Source of the DNA: Candidatus Hydrogenisulfobacillus filiaventi
Lineage (GTDB): Bacteria > Bacillota > Sulfobacillia > Sulfobacillales > R501
Direction of reading: 5' to 3'
Assembly (NCBI GenBank): GCA_902809825.1
Contig: LR778114.1
Coordinates: 62,001 to 126,000, forward strand
Length of the DNA: 64,000 nucleotides
Shown: positions 46,907 through 53,975 of the stretch, piece after piece
How the letters are laid out: each line of letters opens with the position of its first letter
Position numbering within the stretch: the first letter of the stretch is position 1
The notes under the pieces: generated by a model
Database searches by the model: none
What the model was told of the DNA's origin: nothing
What the model saw: only the letters and a program-made list of their open reading frames with translations
Position numbers and translations under genes: made by a program

Positions 46907-48085
46907 CTAGAAACCCATACCGTTATGCCGTCCGAAGGGATTGCCGGGGCTGAACCCCCCGCCGGTGCTGCTCATGCCGGAGGAGGGCACGGGGGGGCTG
47001 GCGGTGCGGCGGGCGTCCATGCCCGTCTCCAGGGAGGCGGTGAGGGTGGAGGGGATGGAGGCGGGGCCGCCGAGGACGACATAGGAGACGGCGGAGTGGG
47101 CCAGCTGTTGCAAGTAGGTGGACCCGGAGCGGGTGACGATGCCGTTGTTGACCAGGAGGATGGGGGCGCCCAGGGCAGCCGCATACGGTCCCGCGGCCAG
47201 GGCGTCCACAATATGGGTCTGGGCGCCGTTGGCGATGAAGACGCTGGCGGGGCGGGGGAAGAAGGCCTGGTCGATGGCCAGCGAGGTGGCAAAGCGGCTG
47301 CTGCCGCCCAGCCGGTAGATGGTGCTGCCGCTGCCGAGCCCGTCCACCTGGATCCTGGACATGAGGCCGATTTGGTAGACCGCCTGGGACGCGTAGACGA
47401 ATCCGGCCTCGGAGGCGGGCACCGTGCTCACCCCTGCTTGGGGATTGGGCAGCAGCAGGATGGGGGAACCGGTCATGGCAGCTGCCGGGGCCGCCGACAG
47501 CGCATCGACCAGATTGGCCTGGTCAGCGGCGGTCAGGAATAGCTGCCGGAAGGGCCGCCCTTCCAGGGCGGCCAGGGCCCGGGCCACCTCGGCCGCGGTG
47601 GCGAAGCGGGAGGCGCCGCTGTAGACGGCGGCCACCGTAATCCCCGGTGGCAGGCTGCTGCGGAAAACGGGGTTGGCTACCGCCCCGATGAGGATGACCT
47701 GGTCCACTCCCAGGGTGGTGAGACCGCCGGCGGTGAGGCTGCCCAGCTGACGGCTGTTGTCCGCCAGCAGGATAGGGGCCTGGAGGCGGTAGGCCAGGGG
47801 GGCAGCGGTCAGGGCATCCACCAGGTGGGCGGGGTCGCCGGCGGCGAGGATGGCGGTATGGGAGGGCACCCCGTTGGGATACTCGGCCAGGGCCAGGGCC
47901 AGGGCCGTCTGCTGGCGGCTCTCGCCGTAGACGCGGGTGACGGTGGAGGTGCTGCCGGAGGCGGTGCTGCCGGTGCCGGTGGCAGCCGGTCGCGCGGCGG
48001 CTGCGGCGGCAGGGCCGGGCAGGGCCCAGAACAGCAGGGACAAGGCCGCCAGGCTCAAGGCGGGCGTATGTACGGTGCGGCGCAT
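46907..48085 (-). CDS. Secreted protein with cell-wall-binding repeats (CWB2)
   Basis: This encodes 392 residues from an ATG at 48083-48085. A signal peptide is clear (ALSLAALSLLFWALPGPAAAAAA). Three CWB2 (PF04122-type) repeats follow: RVYGESRQQTALALALAEYPNG, a second starting AVYSGASRFATAAEVARAL, and a third IYRLGGSSRFATSLAIDQAF, each containing the typical VDAL..AP segment. These domains anchor proteins to wall polysaccharides in Firmicutes. The C-terminus is a Ser/Gly-rich tail. No enzymatic domain is attached, so the role may be structural. Followed upstream (same strand) by the beta-propeller gene. Confidence 0.9.
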   Translation of the reverse strand: MRRTVHTPALSLAALSLLFWALPGPAAAAAARPAATGTGSTASGSTSTVTRVYGESRQQTALALALAEYPNGVPSHTAILAAGDPAHLVDALTAAPLAYRLQAPILLADNSRQLGSLTAGGLTTLGVDQVILIGAVANPVFRSSLPPGITVAAVYSGASRFATAAEVARALAALEGRPFRQLFLTAADQANLVDALSAAPAAAMTGSPILLLPNPQAGVSTVPASEAGFVYASQAVYQIGLMSRIQVDGLGSGSTIYRLGGSSRFATSLAIDQAFFPRPASVFIANGAQTHIVDALAAGPYAAALGAPILLVNNGIVTRSGSTYLQQLAHSAVSYVVLGGPASIPSTLTASLETGMDARRTASPPVPSSGMSSTGGGFSPGNPFGRHNGMGF

Positions 48086-48220
48086 GGTTCGGTCACGCTC
48101 CTTTCCGCGGGCGGCGGCCCAGGGGTCGTCTCCGCCCGTTCGCAGGAGCGGTTTCGCCACCAGGCGACGGGATCCTCTTCCGGGGGCCGGAAATCGCAGG
48201 GATAGCAGATCCTGGCACGC

Positions 48221-48248
48221 CCACGGGCGCCCCTGCGGGCGCCCGTGG
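48221..48248 (-). terminator. Hairpin between the two secreted-protein genes
   Basis: CCACGGGCGCCC (48221-48232) pairs perfectly with 48237-48248 around CTGC. It lies 16 bases past the end of the beta-propeller gene, so it probably terminates that transcript. Confidence 0.7.
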
Positions 48249-48264
48249 CCGCTGTCAGGCCGGC

Positions 48265-50106
48265 TTACAGCAGGCCGGTCAGGGGGCGGGCCAGGATCCA
48301 GCCCCAGCCGCTGGTGAGGAACACGGTGCGGCCCACCACCAGGGGGTCCACGATGCCGAAGGACCCCCCGATGCGGGTAGTCTTCAGGATGCGACCGGTG
48401 GCGGCGTCCAGGGCGGTGATCTCCGGCCCGTGCGCCAGCAGCAGGGTGTTCCCCACCACCGTCACCCCGCCGTGGCCGGGCCCGCCGGGGATGGGGGTGG
48501 ACCACCGCAGCTGCCCGTTGGCCTCGTTGAGGGCTACTTCCGCCTTGCCCACCGGTGCGTAGAGGTAGACGGTGCCGTTGGCGATCACCGGCACCGCGGT
48601 GCCCTTGAAGGGCGGGGTGGGGGCGCCGGTGGCGACGGTGGTGGCCCACACCGGCAGGCCGGTGGCGGCGTTAAGGGCGAAGACCAGCTGGCGGTTGCTG
48701 CCGCCGGGCCCGGCCACGCGGGCGTCGTCGATGACCAGGCCCCGCGCCGGGTCCACCGCCGGGGCCGGCTCCCCCAGGCCGGTGGGCACCAGGCCCGCAG
48801 GCTGGTACTTCCACAGCACCTTCCCGGTGGCGGCGTCCAGGGCATAGAGGTAGCCGGGATCGGTGCCGCCCACCAGGATTTCGGTCCGGCCGGCGGCGGG
48901 GTTGCGCCACCAGTTGAGCCCGTCCATGTTGTTGAAGGAGCCGATGGCGGTCTTCCACTGCACATGGCCGTCGGCCAGGGACACGGCGTAGACGTGGCCG
49001 CCGCCGGTGGCAAAGTAGACGGTGGACCCCAGCACTACCGGGGTGGGCATGACCTCCCCTACGGTGGGGACCTGCCAGAGCAGGCGCCCATGGTGCAGGC
49101 TGAAGGCCTCCACCCCTGAGAAGCTGTAGCCGCGCACGACCGGTTTGCCGGCCTTGAAGGCACCCAGGGCCCCGTAAAGGAAGCCGGAGTCGCCGGTGCC
49201 GATGATCACCCGGTTGTCCGCTACCAGGGGGTTCGACATGTTGGCGTTGACGGTCCGCCGGGCCCAGACGACCTTCCCGTTGACGGCGTTGAGGGCGTAG
49301 ACCCAATGGGTGTTGGTGGCCCCCAGTACCAGGCCGTCCACATAGGTCGGCATGTTGGGGTCCCCGAACTGGTGGTTGGTCTGGATGGCGGAGACCGTGG
49401 GGCCCAGCAGGCTCTGGTCGATGCCGGGGCTGTTGAGGGGCAGCCCCTGGTCCTCCCGGAAGGACCAGGACACCCCCCGGGCCAGGGGCCCGCGTCCGGT
49501 CCCGAAGACGGCGTTGTGCACCTGGTTGAAGTCGAACTGCGGCCAGACGGCGGGGGCGCGCACCGGGGTGGTGACTACCCAGCCTACCAGCGGGGCCCCG
49601 ATGGGGTGGGAGAGCACCTTGCCGCGGATGACGGGCGGCATGGGGTTGGGGCTCACCTGCCCCGAGGGGCTGACGTCCAGGTAGAGGCTGCCGGGGGTGA
49701 TGGCCGGATTACGGTAGGAGAAGAGCACCGGTTTGGCGAACTTGCCCAGCAGGGTGCCGGTGCGGGGGTTCTCGACCTTGAAGGCAAAATCGAACAGCGG
49801 CCGTTGGCCCGCCGGGACGCGGGAGGCGAAGGCGGAGAGGGGACCGGTCAGGACCTCGAAGCGCTCGGGGGCCGGCACCGCCCCCGCCGGGACCCGGATG
49901 ACCGCGCCGTCCGCATGCAGCACCGCCGGATGATCGGGGCTCACCAGGGCGCTGGTAAGGACCTTGGGGAAGCCCAGCTGCTGAAAGTCGGGCGGCGAGC
50001 CGCTCTGGGCGAACGCCGCCGGGGCGGCCAGGGATCCGGCTCCCGCCAGCAGCAGCATCAGGGCCAGGCCCCGGCGCCGGGAAGCGGTTCTGCGCAGGGA
50101 CACCAT
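48265..50106 (-). CDS. Secreted PQQ-repeat beta-propeller protein
   Basis: This encodes 613 residues from an ATG at 50104-50106 with GGAGGTG upstream. A signal peptide (RRRGLALMLLLAGAGSLAAPAAFAQS) precedes about six to seven WD-like PQQ repeats: WVYALNAVNGKVVWARRTVN, YLYALDAATGKVLWKYQPAG, VFALNAATGLPVWATTVA and VALNEANGQLRWSTPI are representative. The N-terminal 190 residues are different (VIRVPAGAVPAPERFEVLTG) and could be a separate domain. PQQ repeats in cell-surface proteins of Firmicutes are usually structural or binding modules; PQQ binding is not shown. Together with the CWB2 gene it suggests a cell-wall surface pair. Confidence 0.85.
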   Translation of the reverse strand: MVSLRRTASRRRGLALMLLLAGAGSLAAPAAFAQSGSPPDFQQLGFPKVLTSALVSPDHPAVLHADGAVIRVPAGAVPAPERFEVLTGPLSAFASRVPAGQRPLFDFAFKVENPRTGTLLGKFAKPVLFSYRNPAITPGSLYLDVSPSGQVSPNPMPPVIRGKVLSHPIGAPLVGWVVTTPVRAPAVWPQFDFNQVHNAVFGTGRGPLARGVSWSFREDQGLPLNSPGIDQSLLGPTVSAIQTNHQFGDPNMPTYVDGLVLGATNTHWVYALNAVNGKVVWARRTVNANMSNPLVADNRVIIGTGDSGFLYGALGAFKAGKPVVRGYSFSGVEAFSLHHGRLLWQVPTVGEVMPTPVVLGSTVYFATGGGHVYAVSLADGHVQWKTAIGSFNNMDGLNWWRNPAAGRTEILVGGTDPGYLYALDAATGKVLWKYQPAGLVPTGLGEPAPAVDPARGLVIDDARVAGPGGSNRQLVFALNAATGLPVWATTVATGAPTPPFKGTAVPVIANGTVYLYAPVGKAEVALNEANGQLRWSTPIPGGPGHGGVTVVGNTLLLAHGPEITALDAATGRILKTTRIGGSFGIVDPLVVGRTVFLTSGWGWILARPLTGLL

Positions 50107-50224
50107 GCAACACCTCCTGCCGGGATTGCGGTTGCCGGGCAACCGCGGGGCGAACCCGTCGTTCGCCTTCCGGGCGGATGGTACGCGCGGGCGGGCAGGA
50201 TGGATTCGGGAAAAGAGGGATGGC

Positions 50225-51343
50225 GTGGAAACGGTGGTGGAGGCCGCGGTGCTGCACCGGCTGTCGATGCCGCTGCGGCTGCCGTTTGAGACCAGCTACG
50301 GCCGCGAGGAGCGCCGCGAACTCCTGCTGGTGGAGGTGCGGACCCCCGACGGGGACATGGGCTGGGGGGAATGCGTGGCCCAGGCCCGCCCCCTTTACAG
50401 CCCGGAGACAGTCGACACCGCGGCCCTGATGCTGGTGCGGGAGATCCTGCCCCGGGTGCTGGGACGGCCGTGGTCCCATCCCGCCGAGGTGTGGGAATGG
50501 TTGACGCCGGTCCGAGGGCATCCCATGGCCAAATTCGCCCTGGAAGGGGCGGTCTGGGATCTCTACGCCCGCCGCCTGGGCCGTCCGCTGGCGGCGGTGC
50601 TGGGGGGCACCCGCCAGGAGGTGGCGGCCGGGGTCAGCCTGGGCATGGCGCCCCTTTCCGCCCTGCTGGACCAGGTACGGGGATGGGTGGAACGGGGCTA
50701 CCGGCGGGTCAAGATCAAGATCGCCCCCGGCCGGGACCGGGAGACGCTGGCGGCCCTCCGCCAGGCCTTTCCCGGCCTGGCCCTGATGGCGGATGCCAAC
50801 GGCGCCTACCGCTGGCCCCAGGATGCCGCCCGCCTGGAGGCCCTGGACGACCTCGACCTGCTGATGCTGGAACAGCCCTTTCCGCCCGAGGACTGGGAGG
50901 CGCACGCCGCCCTCCAGGCGCGCCTCCGCACCCCCCTCTGCCTGGACGAGTCCATCGGGAGCCTGGCCGAGGCCCGGCGCGCGGTGGCCCTGGGCGCCTG
51001 CCGCGTGATCAACGTCAAGCCCGGCCGCCTGGGCGGCTTCACCCCGGCCCTGGCTCTGGAGGCCTGGGCCCGGCAGGCGGGGGTCCCCCTCTGGTGCGGC
51101 GGGATGCTGGAGACCGGCGTGGGCCGGGCCCTCAATGTGGCCCTGGCCAGCCTGCCCGGCTTCACCCTGCCCGGCGACCTCTCCGCCAGTGAACGCTACT
51201 GGGAGGAGGACATCATCGACCCGCCTGTGACCCTCACCCCGGACGGCACCATCCGGGTCCCGGAGGCGCCGGGGGCGGGCTGGACGGTTGACCCCCGCCG
51301 CCTGGCCCGCTACGAGCGCTGGAGCCGCACCCTGCGCGTCTAG
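50225..51343 (+). CDS. menC: o-Succinylbenzoate synthase / N-acylamino-acid racemase (enolase superfamily)
   Basis: This encodes 372 residues from a GTG at 50225. Muconate-lactonising subgroup features are complete: the KxK motif in RRVKIKIAPGRD, metal-binding DANGAYRW, MLEQPFPPEDW and LDESIGS, and the catalytic Lys in INVKPGRLGGFTPAL, plus GMLETGVGRALNVALASL. OSBS makes o-succinylbenzoate for menaquinone; many Firmicute homologues also racemise N-succinylamino acids. No other men genes are near, so the racemase role is equally possible. It converges on bioB, overlapping by four bases at the stops. Confidence 0.88.
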   Translation: METVVEAAVLHRLSMPLRLPFETSYGREERRELLLVEVRTPDGDMGWGECVAQARPLYSPETVDTAALMLVREILPRVLGRPWSHPAEVWEWLTPVRGHPMAKFALEGAVWDLYARRLGRPLAAVLGGTRQEVAAGVSLGMAPLSALLDQVRGWVERGYRRVKIKIAPGRDRETLAALRQAFPGLALMADANGAYRWPQDAARLEALDDLDLLMLEQPFPPEDWEAHAALQARLRTPLCLDESIGSLAEARRAVALGACRVINVKPGRLGGFTPALALEAWARQAGVPLWCGGMLETGVGRALNVALASLPGFTLPGDLSASERYWEEDIIDPPVTLTPDGTIRVPEAPGAGWTVDPRRLARYERWSRTLRV

Positions 51344-52344
51344 CCGGGGCCGGCCGCCGCCGGCTCCCCCTCCGGTTCCTCCACCTCAAAGCCCAGGTCC
51401 TGCACCATGCGGTGGTCCAGCCCCGGGTCCTGGCCGGGGGTGGTCAGGTAGTCGGCCACGAACAGGGAATTGGCGGCATAGAGCCCCATGGGCTGCAGGC
51501 TGGCCAGCGCCCCCTCCCGCCCTCCTGCCAGCCGGATCTCCTTGTCGGGGAGCACGAAACGCAGCATGGCAGCGATGCGGAGGGCACGCAAGGCGGAGGT
51601 GCGCGGGCGGTGGCCCAGGGGGGTTCCGGGAATGGGGATGAGGAAATTCACCGGCACCGAATCCACCTCCAAGGCGCGCAGGGCCAGGGCGACGTCCACC
51701 AGGTCCCCATCCTCCTCGCCCAGGCCGGCGATAAAACCGGTACAGGCCGAGAGCCCGGCCTGCTGGATGCGCTGGACGGTGGCCACCCGGTCGGCATAGG
51801 TGTGGGTGGTCACGATGGAGGGGGTAAAGCGGGCGCTGGTGTTGAGGTTGTGGTTGTAGCGGTCCACCCCCGCTGCCTTCAGCCGGAGGGCCTGCGCCTC
51901 GGTGACCAGCCCCAGGCTGGTGCAGATGCGGAGGGGATAGCGGGCCTTGACCGCCTGCACCGCCTCCGCCAGCTGGTCGATTTCGGCGTCGCGAGGGCGG
52001 CGCCCGCTCATGACGATGCAGTAGGTGGCCGCTCCCAGGTTGAGGGCCCGCTCCGCCCCGGCCAGGACCGCCTCGCGGTCCACCAGGGGATAGGTCGGGA
52101 TGCCCGTCTCATAGCGGGCGGACTGGGAGCAGTAGGCGCAATCCTCGCCGCAGCGGCCGCTTTTGGCATTGAGCAGGTAGTGGAAGCGCACCCGGCGCCC
52201 GAAGTAGTGCCGCCGGATGCGGTAGGCGGCCGCCAGCACCGCCAGGATCTCCTCGTCCGGGCTGGCCAGTACCGCCAGGGCGGCCTCGCGGTCGGCCGCC
52301 TCCCCCGTCAGTACCCGGTCGGCCAGGGATTCCCACAGGGTCAC
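51340..52344 (-). CDS. bioB: Biotin synthase
   Basis: This encodes 334 residues. Radical-SAM enzyme that inserts sulfur into dethiobiotin. The 4Fe-4S motif GRCGEDCAYCSQSARY is intact, YNHNLNTSARF and TGFIAGLGEEDGD are family motifs, and the C-terminal arginine-rich tail is normal. It lies 35 bases downstream of an alpha/beta hydrolase gene on the same strand, likely one operon. The 4-base overlap with menC at the stop codons is convergent. Confidence 0.96.
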   Translation of the reverse strand: MTLWESLADRVLTGEAADREAALAVLASPDEEILAVLAAAYRIRRHYFGRRVRFHYLLNAKSGRCGEDCAYCSQSARYETGIPTYPLVDREAVLAGAERALNLGAATYCIVMSGRRPRDAEIDQLAEAVQAVKARYPLRICTSLGLVTEAQALRLKAAGVDRYNHNLNTSARFTPSIVTTHTYADRVATVQRIQQAGLSACTGFIAGLGEEDGDLVDVALALRALEVDSVPVNFLIPIPGTPLGHRPRTSALRALRIAAMLRFVLPDKEIRLAGGREGALASLQPMGLYAANSLFVADYLTTPGQDPGLDHRMVQDLGFEVEEPEGEPAAAGPG

Positions 52345-52379
52345 TTCCGCACCTCCTTGCCGGTCTGGGGCCGGCGTGT

Positions 52380-53120
52380 TCAGGCGAAACGGTCCAGCAG
52401 CCAGTCCCGCACCGCGGTGCGGGCGGCGGTCGCCACCCCGGCGTGATCGGCGTCCACCATCACCCGGGTCTTGGGTTCCCCGGCCAGGGCGAAGAGCGCG
52501 TCGGCGCTGGCCGGCGGTAGTTCGAGGTCGCGGCTGCCGTGAACCAGCAGCCAGGGCCGTCCGGCCAGGGCCTGGAGGGCGCCCGGCAGGGCGGCGTCCA
52601 TGGCCAGGCCGGCTTCCAGGGGGCTGGCCCCGTCCACCCAGGCCCAGCGTTCGAGGTAGTGGGCGTAGACGGCGGGGTTGTCGCGCTCCCGGGTCACCGG
52701 ATACCCCAGGCCCAACGAGACCGCCCCCGCCGCCGGCAGGGCGGCCGCGGCCACCACCGCCGCGGCCGCGCCCATGCTGTGGCCGACAAACACCACCGGC
52801 CCGTCCCCCGCGAAGGCGTGGGCGGCGGCCAGCGCCGCCTCCACCGCCGTCTCAAACTGGAAGAGCACCCCGCCGCTGGCGCCCAGCTTGTGGCCGGGCA
52901 GGTCGGGGGCCAGCACTGCGAACCCGGCCCGGGCCAGTTCGGCAGACAGGGGGTCCAGGCTGTGCTTGGACGAACTGTAGCCATGCAGCGCGACCACCCG
53001 CACTTTCCGCGGGACCCCGTTGCCCGGGCCGTAGCCGACCGCCGCTAGCGGGGGCGGGCCGGGGATACGGGCGGTATAGACCCGGATCAGTCCGGGACCG
53101 GTTGCCGCTTGCGCCGGCAT
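52380..53120 (-). CDS. Alpha/beta hydrolase, possible BioH-like carboxylesterase
   Basis: This encodes 246 residues. Nucleophile elbow VFVGHSMGAAAAV, oxyanion region LHGYSSSKHSLDPLS, acid-bearing strand LLVHGSRDLELPP and a C-terminal His in DADHAGVATA are all in place. Immediately upstream of bioB on the same strand, it may be a pimeloyl-ACP methyl-ester carboxylesterase (BioH/BioG-type), the step that varies most among bacteria. The assignment to biotin synthesis is by context; the sequence alone says only serine hydrolase. Confidence 0.75.
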   Translation of the reverse strand: MPAQAATGPGLIRVYTARIPGPPPLAAVGYGPGNGVPRKVRVVALHGYSSSKHSLDPLSAELARAGFAVLAPDLPGHKLGASGGVLFQFETAVEAALAAAHAFAGDGPVVFVGHSMGAAAAVVAAAALPAAGAVSLGLGYPVTRERDNPAVYAHYLERWAWVDGASPLEAGLAMDAALPGALQALAGRPWLLVHGSRDLELPPASADALFALAGEPKTRVMVDADHAGVATAARTAVRDWLLDRFA

Positions 53121-53289
53121 GCCATCGCCTCCCCGGTTATCTTAGGGGTTCATGGCCCCTGACACCACACCCGGTTGGGGTCCGCTTTTGGATTGGGGTT
53201 CAGGGGAAAGGGCCCGTCGGTCAGCGCCGGCGGGCATATACTGGCAGTGGCAGGTGGAATCATGCGGGCGGCGCCGGGGAGGTGGTAGC

Positions 53290-53394
53290 ATGGGATTCGC
53301 TGATGGCGTCCTTTTCATGCTGGTTGCCGAGAGCGTGCTCATCGCCTACTCCTGGATCGGCTGGGCCATCTACCATGACTACGTGAACGACTAA
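53290..53394 (+). CDS. 34-residue single-span membrane protein
   Basis: An ATG at 53290 behind GGGAGGTGG encodes 34 residues with one hydrophobic span (GVLFMLVAESVLIAYSWIGWAIY) and the polar end HDYVND. It lies 62 bases before the UDG-like gene but a strong hairpin (53409-53433) separates them. No function known. Micro-proteins like this occur in other parts of this window (two in kdp). Confidence 0.6.
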   Translation: MGFADGVLFMLVAESVLIAYSWIGWAIYHDYVND

Positions 53395-53408
53395 CCGCCC
53401 GCGCTGGC

Positions 53409-53433
53409 GGCGCCCGGGGACCCCCCGGGCGCC
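53409..53433 (+). terminator. Hairpin after the 34-residue ORF
   Basis: GGCGCCCGGGG (53409-53419) and CCCCGGGCGCC (53423-53433) form an 11-bp stem with a 3-base loop, 15 bases after the small ORF and 24 bases before the next start. Confidence 0.65.
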
Positions 53434-53456
53434 GGCGTGCCGGAGGGAGGGGTCCG

Positions 53457-53975
53457 GTGGCGGATCCGGCGGCGGCCGGGTGGCGGGAACGGGAGCGGGT
53501 GCGCCAGGGCTTCCGTCCGCCGGTTTTACGTCTGCTTCTGATCGCGGAGGCCCCGCGGGCGGGTCCCCGCTTTTTCTATTACGGCAACGCTGTCCTCTTC
53601 TTCGCGGTCCGGACGGCCTTCCGCCAGGGGCTCGACCTCCCGCCTGCGCCGGACCCCCAGGCCTGCCTGGAGCGGCTGCGTCGATGGGGGCTCTATGTGG
53701 ACAACCTCTGCCCCGCGCCCCTGCCGCCGGGGACCGGCCGGGAGGCGGTGCGGGTCTGCGTGCCCGACCTGGCCGTCCGCCTGCGGGCCTGGCCGGGGCC
53801 GCCGTTGGCGGTGGCGGCGGTGCTGCGCCGTATCGGCGGCCTGGTGGAGGAGGCGGTGGCAGGGGCGTGGAATCCCGCCCCGCCGGTGGCGGTGCTGCCG
53901 TTCCCGCGCTTCCGGCAGCGGGCGGTGTTCGAAGCCGGCCTGGCGGAATTGTTCCGCGCGTTGGGCCCGCCTTAA
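53457..53975 (+). CDS. Uracil-DNA-glycosylase-superfamily-like protein
   Basis: This encodes 172 residues from a GTG at 53457 with GGAGGGAGGGG upstream. LRLLLIAEAPRAGPRFFYYGN resembles the first motif of UDG-fold proteins (GxxPG/EAP type), and PVAVLPFPRFRQRAVFE lies where the C-terminal motif is expected. The catalytic residues of any UDG family cannot be matched with confidence, so it may be a non-enzymatic relative of unknown role. It converges on the ATPase gene with a 4-base overlap of the ends. Confidence 0.45.
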   Translation: MADPAAAGWRERERVRQGFRPPVLRLLLIAEAPRAGPRFFYYGNAVLFFAVRTAFRQGLDLPPAPDPQACLERLRRWGLYVDNLCPAPLPPGTGREAVRVCVPDLAVRLRAWPGPPLAVAAVLRRIGGLVEEAVAGAWNPAPPVAVLPFPRFRQRAVFEAGLAELFRALGPP

